Counted from the stretch's first letter, positions 6,386 through 14,567 are shown. The stretch is DNA of 28,334 bases from Nitrospiraceae bacterium (GCA_020354155.1 CP070644.1:1990204-2018537), one strand, 5' to 3'. Notes: generated from the sequence alone by a model not told the origin. Numbers and translations are program-made.

Positions 6386-7879
6386 TCAGGAAAAAAGCTG
6401 CCTTTGGTCCTGCCGTAACTGAGTAAGATTTTCTTTAGTGAGCTTGAAAGAGTTTTTAAAAAGTCTTTGCATCACTGCAGCCAGCTGCCGAAACTTGTAG
6501 GCTTCATGGTGTGAGTCACCTCTCTGTTCAGACTCTCGCCAGCTTTTCTCGTCGGAAATACGCAGTTCAAGAGCAAGGGTGTGCTGCTCTGTTTTTTTAT
6601 CTATCTCCTTTCTTTTTTTATATACAGGTGTACCAGGGATAATTATCTCCCCGTTGCTGGTCAGGCGTTGAATCGGAACCGAATAATTTATCTTGCACTG
6701 GAACTTTTTGTGTTCCAGAGCGGAATGAGGATTGTTTTGCGTATTTATACTGAGAGCCATAAAAAAAGCTTCCGTGTTTCTCGTTAAGGTGTCCGCATCA
6801 GGTGCATAGACTTCCCCTTCACTCTGGGAAAGGCTGATCATGAGATTTCGTACTGCCTCGTTCATTTCTTCAGGGCTTTTGAACAGAGTTTGCGTGATAG
6901 AGGGTGATATGGTATTTTCCTGCAGGATAACACCTCTTTTTTGCAAGGCGTGAAAGAGCTTGAGCGTATCATGAATGTTCCTTAAAATAAAAGTAATTGC
7001 AAGCATGTCCCTGATAGTATGGGCTTCTCCCTCTACATTTTTTCCCAGTTTTGTAAACATACTTTCAGGACTTTTGAGTCGTGCCTTGATATTCACTATA
7101 TCCACATCAACCCCGTCACCACTTTTGAATTCGAGACCGTTTTTGCTGTCATTGAATTTCACTGACTCTTTGAGTTTGTGAAAAAACGTAGCAACCTTAA
7201 CGAATGCTCTTTGTGCAGGAACGGTGTCAGGCAGGTGCCCTGGATTTTCCCAGTCGTAATTATACAGATTATCCAGCCCCTGCCCCTGCATTTCCAGGTG
7301 CAGCCCCAATTGGGCATAATCATTTACGTCCTGATTGTCTTCCTCGATAGACTTGATCAGATGTGCAATTTTAAGGAGGGAACATGCCATGTGCTGCCAC
7401 TCCGGTGAAATGTTCATGCTTCTTCCTTTGTATCCGTCAAAGACATGGGGAAATTTTTTTGATGATGCAAGAAGAAATATATGCCTCGGGTCTTCATGAA
7501 CTAACGCTTTGAAATGTCTATCATTTAGTACTGTCTCAATCGTATCGATGGCATTCAGGCAGGAATCGTATAGACCGGCCAGATCAGAGCGTAGGGTGCC
7601 AAGTTCTCGTAGATGTTTCTTTATGTAAGGAAATAAGTATCGGAAGGAATAACGGTATGCTTTTCTTATGTAATCGAGGGCGCGATTCTTTTCGCAATCC
7701 TCCAGCTCAATTCCCCTGATCGTATCAAATCCACGGTTTCCCATCATTTGAGTGGCCTGCTTGATTGCTGAATTATAAGATTCAGCTTTCAACAGAAGGT
7801 ACGGTGCCATTTCCTCTCGATCAAGGATAGAACCGAAAATTTCGTGGTGTAGTTCCTGATGTAATGTTCTTTCCTTCAT
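6386..7879 (-). CDS. RelA/SpoT-like nucleotidyltransferase-domain protein
   Basis: A 497-residue cytosolic protein. Residues about 260-465 resemble the (p)ppGpp synthetase fold. IKARLKSPESMFTKL (264-278) matches the RLKSPxSIxxK motif, RDMLAITFIL (290-299) matches DLLAIRVI, and LELRISDEKSW (437-447) with HHEAYK (457-462) matches the EvQIRT...W...H..YK end, with Glu438 as the likely catalytic acid. The Arg of the usual DxxxxR segment is Thr295 here, so activity may differ from RelA. The N-terminal 250 residues are helical and unrecognised; there is no HD hydrolase and no TGS or ACT domain. It is expressed alone from a sigma-54 promoter of the same type as the Amt operon. Nitrogen-starvation control of an alarmone-type enzyme is my inference. 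Confidence 0.75.
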   Translation of the reverse strand: MKERTLHQELHHEIFGSILDREEMAPYLLLKAESYNSAIKQATQMMGNRGFDTIRGIELEDCEKNRALDYIRKAYRYSFRYLFPYIKKHLRELGTLRSDLAGLYDSCLNAIDTIETVLNDRHFKALVHEDPRHIFLLASSKKFPHVFDGYKGRSMNISPEWQHMACSLLKIAHLIKSIEEDNQDVNDYAQLGLHLEMQGQGLDNLYNYDWENPGHLPDTVPAQRAFVKVATFFHKLKESVKFNDSKNGLEFKSGDGVDVDIVNIKARLKSPESMFTKLGKNVEGEAHTIRDMLAITFILRNIHDTLKLFHALQKRGVILQENTISPSITQTLFKSPEEMNEAVRNLMISLSQSEGEVYAPDADTLTRNTEAFFMALSINTQNNPHSALEHKKFQCKINYSVPIQRLTSNGEIIIPGTPVYKKRKEIDKKTEQHTLALELRISDEKSWRESEQRGDSHHEAYKFRQLAAVMQRLFKNSFKLTKENLTQLRQDQRQLFS

Positions 7880-7923
7880 AAACGTTCTCTCACTATTTTG
7901 CTGTATTAATGATAAATGAATTT

Positions 7924-7938
7924 GCGAAAACCATGCCA
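7924..7938 (-). promoter_or_regulatory. Sigma-54 promoter of the RelA/SpoT-like gene
   Basis: The minus strand reads TGGCAT-GGTTT-TCGC, the same as the promoter at 6246-6260. The predicted start is near 7912, giving a 33-base leader with GAGAG before the ATG at 7879. A weak match to the shared upstream site (ACAATATGGT...AAATTTGTG, 8005-8028) lies about 95-115 bases upstream. Confidence 0.83.
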
Positions 7939-8289
7939 GCCCTGTAACTCTCTGATAAGAAATGAAGTCATTTCAGGAAAACTCACAATAGAGTCGTAGC
8001 TGCTACAATATGGTACTCTAAATTTGTGTTGATGGTCGGACTGCGGGGACACATCCCTGATGGATGTGTCCCTTATCGTTATGAAAATATGAAACTCCGG
8101 GTCATGCAAACAAAAAGACTGGATAGCAGGAATGGCAGGGATTTATTCAACCACTCAGCAGCACGTACAAGCCGCAATAATCGGTCATGCTCAGTCAGTG
8201 TATTATCCATTTTAAGTCTGCTTTCATCAGATATTTTATTCTTTCGCACTGCACTTCCTTGCTATTAATCCAAAATAAGCTCACAATAC
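7939..8289. other. Intergenic stretch with one strong hairpin
   Basis: Contains the upstream control region of the RelA/SpoT-like gene and a perfect 11-base stem, GGGACACATCC and GGATGTGTCCC, at 8046-8072 with a 5-base loop and no following T-run. Beyond the hairpin I see no convincing gene or RNA. Confidence 0.5.
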
Positions 8290-8295
8290 ATGCAT

Positions 8296-8463
8296 ATGAA
8301 ACAGAAAAAAGCGCATATAAAAAATGTAAAAATATATTGTGATGATTTGGAAAAAACGATTGACCAGGACGGGTGTTATGATGCAAAGGGTTCAACGATT
8401 TGCAAGGCCTGTTTACAGAAACCACATCGAAAAAAAGTAAATCGACTGAGGAAAGATAAGTAA
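8296..8463 (+). CDS. Small basic cysteine-containing protein, function unknown
   Basis: A 55-residue reading frame beginning MKQKKAHIKN, with Lys/Arg-rich ends and four cysteines (15, 27, 36, 39), the last two as CKAC. The pattern could bind a metal or nucleic acid, but no known family is recognised. A second in-frame ATG two codons upstream (8290) is possible; neither has a good ribosome site. It lies 54 bases before another small basic gene, on the same strand. Confidence 0.4.
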   Translation: MKQKKAHIKNVKIYCDDLEKTIDQDGCYDAKGSTICKACLQKPHRKKVNRLRKDK

Positions 8464-8517
8464 CTATAATGGTCGATCCTGCATTCTCATCACATTAATT
8501 TCACCGGGGAGGTAGCT

Positions 8518-8706
8518 ATGGCAAAACGTTCTGGGATGTTCAGCAGCGCTAAACGACAAAAAGAACTAAAGCGACAGAAAAAGCAGGAAGAGAAGAGACT
8601 GAAACGCCAGAAGAACACAACTGATTCTTCAGAAGTTTCCGATGAAATGGAGTCGGTGAATTCTGAATCGGAGACTTCTGAGAGCACACCTGAAGAAAGG
8701 GATTAA
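8518..8706 (+). CDS. Small charged hypothetical protein
   Basis: A 62-residue protein with two contrasting halves. Residues 1-33 are strongly basic (AKRQKELKRQKKQEEKRLKRQK), probably a single helix; residues 34-62 are acidic and Ser-rich (SEVSDEMESVNSESETSEST). A GGGGAGG ribosome site stands just before the ATG, which supports expression. The basic part suggests binding to nucleic acid or ribosomes. Function unknown. Confidence 0.65.
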   Translation: MAKRSGMFSSAKRQKELKRQKKQEEKRLKRQKNTTDSSEVSDEMESVNSESETSESTPEERD

Positions 8707-8808
8707 TACCCGCTGTCTCGCCCCACTCATTACAGTCTGGCTATTAAACACTTTAAGAAATACATATGTATAGTACCGAAAGACCTTACCTATCTACCTG
8801 TACTATTA

Positions 8809-8852
8809 ATTATTCTGACGAATCAGAATAATAAGGCTAAATAGCATATAAT
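8809..8852 (+). promoter_or_regulatory. Inverted repeat and -10 element before the cysteine-synthase-like gene
   Basis: ATTATTCTGA and TCAGAATAAT form a perfect 10-base inverted repeat with a 4-base loop (8809-8832). TATAAT follows at 8847-8852, about 25 bases before the predicted start codon. The repeat would overlap the -35 region, so it could be an operator for a repressor. No clear -35 is seen. Confidence 0.45.
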
Positions 8853-8876
8853 ATAATTACATTGGAGGAATAACCC

Positions 8877-9830
8877 ATCAAAAAGACAAACAAAAAATTA
8901 CGTGTCTATGAAAACCTGATTGACTTAATCAGCGATCCTGAGAATCCTACACCACTGCTTGCGGTAAACGGAAATATTAATCCAAAGGAAGACTATGAAA
9001 TTTATCTAAAACTTGAGAGGTTCAATCCATGCGGTTCGATAAAGGACAGGACGGCCTTAAACCTGTTGAAAGGGACTGAAATAAAAAAAGGAAAAACAAT
9101 AGTTGAACCTTCTTCCGGAAACACAGGAATAGCCCTGGCGTCAATAGCGAACGCAATGGGCATTCCTCTGGAAATAGCCATTCCCTCCGGTGCCCCTGAA
9201 GAAAAGAAAGTGTTGCTTAAATTATTAGGTGTAAACCTTTGGGAAGCAGATGATGACTTATGCCCCTTATATCCAAATGAAGGAGCAAGGGGACTTGTCA
9301 AAGGGATTTTGGCAGGCAAAGGGGGGGAAGAGTATGTAAGCCCAAACCAATATGAAAACCCATTAAACGCGATGGCCCATTACAAGTCAACAGGACCTGA
9401 AATATGGAAACAAACAGAAGGAAAAGTAAATTATTTCTTTGCCGGTTTTGGAACATGTGGAACTATCAGCGGGGTTGGGAAATACCTTAAAGAGAAAAAT
9501 CCTGATGTAAAAATAATTGGTGTTGAACCTAAATCAAGAAACCACAACCTTGCTGGAATGAAAAAGATATCAAACCTTCCTGAAGAGCTTATCCCTAACA
9601 TATTGAACAGGGACGTGATTGATGATATTGTGGAAGTTGAAGATGATCAGGCTTATCAGACAGCAATTGATCTGGCGAGGAAGACAGGGATCCTGATGGG
9701 ACCAACTACTGGAGCAGTGTTATTTTCAGCACTCAAGCACTCAAAGGATAATCAGGGTTTAGCTGTTGTCATCGCGCCTGATGACGCATTCAAGTATGTC
9801 AGCCTGTTTGCGGATTATCTGAAGGATTAA
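8877..9830 (+). CDS. Cysteine synthase-like PLP enzyme
   Basis: A fold-type II PLP enzyme of the cysteine synthase/cystathionine beta-synthase family, expected to make cysteine from an activated serine and sulfide or a related thiol. The PLP lysine is in GSIKDRTA (near residue 56). The substrate loop is SSGNTG, the phosphate-binding loop is GTCGTISG (usual GTGGTISG), and GPTTGAVL replaces the usual GxSSGA near the C-terminus. Length is about 317 residues, normal for the family. No ATG, GTG or TTG exists in frame between the stop at 8871 and the PLP lysine. GGAGGA (8864-8869) points to ATC at 8877 as the start, either a rare initiator or a one-base change from ATG. The first canonical start (TTG 9066) would delete the active site. 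Confidence 0.85.
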   Translation: MKKTNKKLRVYENLIDLISDPENPTPLLAVNGNINPKEDYEIYLKLERFNPCGSIKDRTALNLLKGTEIKKGKTIVEPSSGNTGIALASIANAMGIPLEIAIPSGAPEEKKVLLKLLGVNLWEADDDLCPLYPNEGARGLVKGILAGKGGEEYVSPNQYENPLNAMAHYKSTGPEIWKQTEGKVNYFFAGFGTCGTISGVGKYLKEKNPDVKIIGVEPKSRNHNLAGMKKISNLPEELIPNILNRDVIDDIVEVEDDQAYQTAIDLARKTGILMGPTTGAVLFSALKHSKDNQGLAVVIAPDDAFKYVSLFADYLKD

Positions 9831-9883
9831 TGCAACCTTAACAGTGACCAGATTCATTCTCACGATATCATGATGGTATCCGC

Positions 9884-9927
9884 AGAACAAATGCGAATTG
9901 TTATTAGCATGATGACGCAAATTTGTA
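9884..9927. promoter_or_regulatory. Isolated copy of the Amt-regulon upstream motif
   Basis: TTGTTAT (9898-9904), 12 bases, then GCAAATTTGTA (9917-9927), with ACAAATGCGAATTGT overlapping its left side. It matches the sites before the three Amt units except for the spacing. It lies about 165 bases before the PilZ gene. A poor sigma-54-like TGGCAT at 9958-9963 lacks the -12 GC. Confidence 0.45.
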
Positions 9928-10091
9928 ATTCTTATTATCTATATAAATATTTTAAATTGGCATATTAAGACGTTATCATATAAAATAAAGTATACCTTTT
10001 ATTCTTAGAAGCATCCGTATCCAATAGAATAATTACTGTTCTGATAAAGCCGGCGAATCCTTGAGAGATTATTGTCAGCTACAAGTTTCAT

Positions 10092-10403
10092 ATGGATAAA
10101 AGAGATTTTAAAAGAATAGAGACAAGCTTAGAATCTCATTGTTCAGATTTAAACTACTTTGGAACTGTAACGAATATCTCAGGAAACGGCATGTTTATTA
10201 GGTCTCCAAAAATAAACTTCCCTCTTGCATCGCAATTTGAGATTTCTATTCCTTATAAAGAAGAGATTTTAAATGTCCCAGTAATAATCAAGAGGCTTAC
10301 CAAGTCTAATGGATACTATGATGGCATGGGAGTCAAGATTATAAACCTGCAAAAAAAATACTTGGATTTATTAATCAGGCTGAACGCTGGTTCTCAGCCA
10401 TAA
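10092..10403 (+). CDS. PilZ domain protein
   Basis: A 103-residue protein that is almost entirely one PilZ domain, a c-di-GMP receptor fold. The R-x3-R motif (Arg4 to Arg8 in KRDFKR) and the second motif NISGNG (consensus D/N-x-S-x-x-G) are both present, so ligand binding is likely. There is no output domain; such single-domain PilZ proteins act by binding a partner such as a motility or secretion component. The ribosome site before the ATG is weak. It stands alone between the cysteine-synthase-like gene and the CGGC gene. Confidence 0.85.
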   Translation: MDKRDFKRIETSLESHCSDLNYFGTVTNISGNGMFIRSPKINFPLASQFEISIPYKEEILNVPVIIKRLTKSNGYYDGMGVKIINLQKKYLDLLIRLNAGSQP

Positions 10404-10523
10404 AGCGTATCTCTTGTAGTTCTATTTCTTTCATTTGATCGCCTTCTCTGCCTTCTACTATCCCCGGAATTAAATCTGTTATAATCATTCAGATCGTATG
10501 AATTTCATAGAAAGACTGTTTCC

Positions 10524-10958
10524 ATGGCAAGAATCGGCATATTAACCTGTTCCAACGCAACTCAGGACTTGGGATGTTCATCCTCAAGTTGTCTTTCAGC
10601 TTTCAGAAAAAGGCAGGGAGCTTTTTCATCATACCAGGATGATGAGGACCTTGATCTGATAGGAATTATTAATTGTCCCGGTTGTCCAACCCTGACCGGG
10701 CCGGAAAAATTAATTCAGAGAATAAGAGGATTAACTGAATTCAGGGTTGATGTTATACATTTCACCTACTGTATAAAAGCACTCTGTCCCTTTAAATCAA
10801 AGTATAAAAAGGCACTTGAAGAGGCATTCCCGAATATCAGGATTGTTCTTGGCACCCATCAGGTAAGCATTAAAGATAAAGACTACAGAAACAAGGTTAA
10901 GAGATTATTTTCTCAGGACAGGAAAACCATGGTAGATGTTATTTTAAAGAAGGATTGA
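10524..10958 (+). CDS. CGGC domain-containing protein
   Basis: A 144-residue protein of the CGGC (PF08821-type) family of putative metal-binding proteins. The namesake motif is CPGC at residues 51-54. Other conserved-looking cysteines are Cys9 (LTCSN), Cys18, Cys23, and those in TYCIKALCPF. Family members are common in anaerobes; their biochemical role is not established, though metal or Fe-S binding is proposed. The start MARIGILTCSN follows AGAAAGACTG, a modest ribosome site. Confidence 0.85.
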   Translation: MARIGILTCSNATQDLGCSSSSCLSAFRKRQGAFSSYQDDEDLDLIGIINCPGCPTLTGPEKLIQRIRGLTEFRVDVIHFTYCIKALCPFKSKYKKALEEAFPNIRIVLGTHQVSIKDKDYRNKVKRLFSQDRKTMVDVILKKD

Positions 10959-11078
10959 ATACCCCGGGGCACTTCCCGGGAAGCTAGCTGTACCTTCGAC
11001 TATACTATGACCCGGATGGCGCAGCTTCTTATCAGATTGCCAGGGGAAAACCTGACAGAATGAACAGTCTCACCCCTG

Positions 11079-11282
11079 TTACGTACCCTGTTTCCTCAGT
11101 TCTGTTACGGACTGACCCCCTATACCCCAGTTGTCGGTGTCTACCTCGTCTATGACGACAAAGGTTGTCCTGGGGTCTTTGCCAAGCACATCAACAAGCA
11201 ATTGTGTGACCCCTTTGATAAGTTCCTGTTTCTGGTCTGCAGTGACTCCGCCTTGTGTTACCTTGATGTTTACAAATGGCAT
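11079..11282 (-). CDS. 4-oxalocrotonate tautomerase family protein
   Basis: A 67-residue tautomerase of the 4-OT family. The sequence MPFVNIKVTQGGVTADQK gives Pro at position 1 after Met removal, which is the general base in this fold. The middle reads DPRTTFVVIDEVDTDNWGIGG, the usual 4-OT core, with an arginine at residue 38. AAGGAGG lies 5 bases before the ATG. Small tautomerases of this length act as hexamers on enol or keto acids; the substrate here is unknown. It is a single gene, divergent from the small membrane protein at 11465. Confidence 0.93.
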   Translation of the reverse strand: MPFVNIKVTQGGVTADQKQELIKGVTQLLVDVLGKDPRTTFVVIDEVDTDNWGIGGQSVTELRKQGT

Positions 11283-11464
11283 GCTATCCTCCTTTAGAAT
11301 GGTTTTTAATCGTCAATGTAGTCCGATCACAGCATTGAAACAACACACATAGTATATTCGATTGTTTTATGCACAGGTTGATATACTTATAAAACTGTAT
11401 TAACTTATATTTAATATCAGACAACATATGCCGATAATGAATGTAAATCTGTAAGGGAGGTACA

Positions 11465-11638
11465 ATGAAAGAAAATGCATTACAGAATGAAGTTATTGTA
11501 ACAGATATTAAGCTGCCTCTTGGAACAATGATCACATTTATGATGAAACTGGCAGTGGCTGCAATTCCGGCAGTAATGCTTCTGACAATTTTTGTCTATA
11601 TGTTTTCGCTCTTTGTATTTAGTCGATTTCACGGGTGA
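11465..11638 (+). CDS. Small single-span membrane protein, unknown
   Basis: A 57-residue frame preceded by GGGAGG with proper spacing. Residues about 1-18 are polar, then 20-53 are hydrophobic (FMMKLAVAAIPAVMLLTIFV...), enough for one long or two short membrane spans, ending SRFHG. A stem-loop with a T-run follows directly (11646-11690). The good ribosome site and terminator argue that it is a real gene; no family is recognised. Confidence 0.6.
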   Translation: MKENALQNEVIVTDIKLPLGTMITFMMKLAVAAIPAVMLLTIFVYMFSLFVFSRFHG

Positions 11639-11645
11639 AGGTTCT

Positions 11646-11690
11646 GCAACCGATTCTTGAAAAGCCTAAAAGGCGGTTGCCATTTTTTTT
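11646..11690 (+). terminator. Intrinsic terminator after the small membrane protein gene
   Basis: GCAACCG (11646-11652) pairs with CGGTTGC (11674-11680), enclosing the smaller stem GCC-TAAAA-GGC, and is followed by eight Ts (11683-11690). It overlaps the 3' end of the convergent Mur-ligase gene. Confidence 0.55.
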
Positions 11691-13030
11691 GCAAAGTCCG
11701 CGAGAGTGTCGTCACGGGCTCCAAGGATTACATAATTGCCCCAATCGCCAGATCTACGGAGTATCTCCTCTCTTTTTTCAATGACTTCAGCAGACTTGCC
11801 CCTGGTCCTTATTCCCTCAGCAAGGTCTTCGCTGGAAATGTCCCGCCTGACTGATCCGCCTGCGTAAAAGATTGGCAGGAGGATGAGGTGGTCAAGAGGA
11901 CGAAGATTATCTGCAAAGGTATTGATATATTCGTTTTTCATCATTCGTGTAGGCCCAAAACCATGGGGTTGAAAGATGTAGCATATCCGGTCCCGCAAAT
12001 TCTTTGTTGTGTCCATAAGGGCCGCTATCTTGTGGGGATTGTGTGCGTAGTCATCTATGACAAGCCTCTGGCCGTCATTTACATGAACATCAAAACGTCG
12101 TTCAATCCCCTGAAAACCGGGAAGTGCATCAGCGATCATTCTGAGATCGATATCTATTTCTGAAAGTACGGCGATACAGGACAGGGCATTATAAATATTG
12201 AATTGCCCCGGAAGATTGAGAGTGAACCTGACATCATTTACAGTAAATTCCGAGGAAAAGTGCTTTTGATCAATATCACAGGCCATGTACGGAGAATCAG
12301 CGTACAGGGAAAAGGGTATCCTGTTTTTCCCTGAGAGGGCAGTAAGATTGCTGTCATCAGCATTCATGATAATTGACTTCTTTGTTTTACTCATAAGTAC
12401 CTGGAACATCTCTGCTGTTTTTTCAACGCTGTGGTGGTCAAAGGCAAGGTTTAAGAATAGGGAGACTTCCGGCGTATAATGAATTATACTTCCATCAGAC
12501 TCACAGGCCTCGATAACGAGAAAGTCTGAACTGCCTGAGAGGGCGTTCCCCCGGGACCCATCCTTCTGAAGAGACCTGACCCCTCCGCCTCCGATAAAAT
12601 TTGGACTGAGCCCCAGTTCCTTCATGAGATAGGCGAGCATTCCGGATGATGTTGATTTCCCGCTTGTGCCGGCCACAGCAATAGTCCTGAAAGATCCTGT
12701 TATCTCGGCAAGATATTCAGGCCTGGTCTTACAGGGGATGGCAAGTTCCTGTGCTCTCAGGGCTTCAGGATGGACAGATTCGACGGCTGTGCTGAAGACA
12801 GCGAGATCAATACTCCTGTCCAAACCGCTGCCGTCCTGGGGAAAAAGGGTGATTCCTCTTGAGAGAAAGAACTTCTTCAGGTAATGATCAGGGTTCATAT
12901 CAAAGGCCCTGTCCGATCCGGAAATACTATTGCCTCTTTGAGACATGAAATCTGCTATTGCCGAGACACCGCTGCCTGCTATTCCTGAAAAAAATATCTT
13001 TAAGGGTCGTTCCACACATTTATGATACAT
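11666..13030 (-). CDS. Mur ligase family protein (MurC/Mpl-like)
   Basis: A 454-residue ATP-dependent Mur ligase with the three-domain layout of MurC/Mpl: an N-terminal nucleotide domain beginning IFFSGIAGSGVSAIADFM...SGSDR (residues 12-41), the ATPase P-loop GTSGKSTSS (121-129), the acidic EACESDGS segment, NLAFDHHS, and the C-terminal DDYAHNPHKIAAL. MurC adds L-Ala to UDP-MurNAc; Mpl recycles the tripeptide. The P-loop has Ser where both usually have His (GTHGKT), and the gene is not in a mur/fts cluster, so an alternative acceptor is possible. It is divergent from the MATE gene; no strong ribosome site stands before the ATG at 13030, and a GTG a few codons in is an alternative. Confidence 0.8.
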   Translation of the reverse strand: MYHKCVERPLKIFFSGIAGSGVSAIADFMSQRGNSISGSDRAFDMNPDHYLKKFFLSRGITLFPQDGSGLDRSIDLAVFSTAVESVHPEALRAQELAIPCKTRPEYLAEITGSFRTIAVAGTSGKSTSSGMLAYLMKELGLSPNFIGGGGVRSLQKDGSRGNALSGSSDFLVIEACESDGSIIHYTPEVSLFLNLAFDHHSVEKTAEMFQVLMSKTKKSIIMNADDSNLTALSGKNRIPFSLYADSPYMACDIDQKHFSSEFTVNDVRFTLNLPGQFNIYNALSCIAVLSEIDIDLRMIADALPGFQGIERRFDVHVNDGQRLVIDDYAHNPHKIAALMDTTKNLRDRICYIFQPHGFGPTRMMKNEYINTFADNLRPLDHLILLPIFYAGGSVRRDISSEDLAEGIRTRGKSAEVIEKREEILRRSGDWGNYVILGARDDTLADFAKKMATAF

Positions 13031-13125
13031 GAAAGAGGGTCTATTCAGACAGATACTCAGGCATGATCCATACCAAAGGTATGGAATTATATATAATGGA
13101 TGGACGATCGAAAGGGGAGAAATCT

Positions 13126-14496
13126 GTGAAGGAAGAGGCAGGGGCCGTTAATCTCACCAGCGGAAGTATAGGGAAGAACATATGGTATATGTCATGGCCC
13201 ATGCTTCTTGTCATGTTCTGCAACTTTCTTGTGGGCCTTACCGACGTTTATGTTGCCGGGTTTCTTGGCCCGGAAATACAGGCCATTGTCGGATTTGTCG
13301 GTGAACTCTATTTCTTCATCATCATTGTGGCAAACGCAATCAGTATCGGCACTGTGGCCCTGATATCACGGGCAGTGGGAGCAGGCAAGTTTGAAGATGC
13401 TCTCTCTGCAACAAGACAGTCTCTTTCCCTGGGGCTTCTATGCGCTCTTCTGCTTACCGGTGCCGCTCTGGTCTTCAAGGACCTGATCATGTCCTTTGCT
13501 GGTTTTACAGGAGTCACCCATGAATTCGCCGGAAATTATTTCATAATTTTTGTCTTTGCACTTGCGCCAAATTATATCGTAATACTGGCAAATGCCATAT
13601 TCAGGGCCGGAGGGGAGGTCAGGCTCACACTGATAACCATGTTTATCGTTAGCCTGATAAATGTTGCATTGGATTTTCTCCTCGTTTTCGGACTCTTTTC
13701 TCTCAAGGGAATTGGTTACAGGGGCATTGCCCTTGCCACTGCTCTATCGATGTCTGCCGGTATGGTCATATGTTTTGTTCTTTTTAAAAGGAGCCGGTGG
13801 AAGGATGTCTTTTCCGGTATGTGGCACCTGTCCTCTGATCTGGTCAGGCGTATCGTCAGGGTGAGCTGGCCTGCCGCCCTTATACAGATATCATGGAATG
13901 CCGGCAACATCGTCCTCTACACTATCCTCAGCCGTCTTCAGGAAGGAAGTATTACCGGTATGGCTGCGCTCACAAACGGATTGCGGATTGAAGCGATCAT
14001 TTATATGCCGGTCTTTGCACTGCATGCCGCTGCATCTGTGCTGACCGGTCAGAACCTCGGGGCTGGCTCGCCGGAGAGGGCAGAAAAAATTGGATGGAAG
14101 ATATCACTGGCAGGAGTGGCATTTGTCAGTCTTATGGCCTTGCCTATTTTTATATGGGCCGGGACCCTCTCTGCGCCGGTGGCAAAGGACCATAATGTGC
14201 TTGTGGAGACAGTACGGTATCTCAGGATCACAATGCTGTCCGAACCCTTTATGGCTATGAGTGTCATCCTGGCAGGCTGCCTTATGGGTGCAGGAGACAC
14301 AAAGGGAACCATGCTTGTAATTGTGAGTGCACTCTGGATAATCCGGTTGCCCCTGGCCTACATCCTTGCTGTCGTTGCAGGCTACGGTGTCCTTGGAGTC
14401 TGGCTATCAATGATCATTTCCATGTTCTTTCAGGGGATTGCAATGACAGCACGGTTCAGGAGCGGTCGATGGAAAGAGGTGAAGCCCTGGAACTGA
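13126..14496 (+). CDS. MATE family efflux transporter
   Basis: An inner-membrane multidrug/metabolite exporter of the MATE family, about 456 residues with some twelve hydrophobic spans in two similar halves. Characteristic segments are SWPMLLVMFCNFLVGLTDVYVAGFLGP at the first span, ISRAVGAGK, and in the second half NGLRIEAIIYMPVFALHAAASVLTGQNLGAG. The open frame reaches back to 13063, but I prefer the GTG at 13126 because AAAGGGGAG sits 6 bases before it and the extra residues are polar and atypical. Drug or organic cation export driven by H+ or Na+ is the family role; the substrate is unknown. It is divergent from the Mur-ligase gene. Confidence 0.92.
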   Translation: MKEEAGAVNLTSGSIGKNIWYMSWPMLLVMFCNFLVGLTDVYVAGFLGPEIQAIVGFVGELYFFIIIVANAISIGTVALISRAVGAGKFEDALSATRQSLSLGLLCALLLTGAALVFKDLIMSFAGFTGVTHEFAGNYFIIFVFALAPNYIVILANAIFRAGGEVRLTLITMFIVSLINVALDFLLVFGLFSLKGIGYRGIALATALSMSAGMVICFVLFKRSRWKDVFSGMWHLSSDLVRRIVRVSWPAALIQISWNAGNIVLYTILSRLQEGSITGMAALTNGLRIEAIIYMPVFALHAAASVLTGQNLGAGSPERAEKIGWKISLAGVAFVSLMALPIFIWAGTLSAPVAKDHNVLVETVRYLRITMLSEPFMAMSVILAGCLMGAGDTKGTMLVIVSALWIIRLPLAYILAVVAGYGVLGVWLSMIISMFFQGIAMTARFRSGRWKEVKPWN

Positions 14497-14567
14497 TTCA
14501 GGAGAAGTAATTTAACAGGTGGCTCCCGAAAGTCACTTGAAAAGATAGGGATTTGGGAAAATGGTAC

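Noticed and set aside
8026..8268. 80-codon plus-strand frame in the intergenic region
   Set aside because: It starts inside the upstream control region of the RelA/SpoT-like gene, runs through a hairpin, lacks a ribosome site and has no protein-like pattern.
9066..9830. Cysteine-synthase-like gene starting at TTG 9066
   Set aside because: This would remove the PLP lysine; the family homology continues upstream to 8877.
10965..10983. CCCCGGGG...CCCGGG as terminator of the CGGC gene
   Set aside because: The palindromes are short and self-complementary and no T-run follows, so it is not supported.
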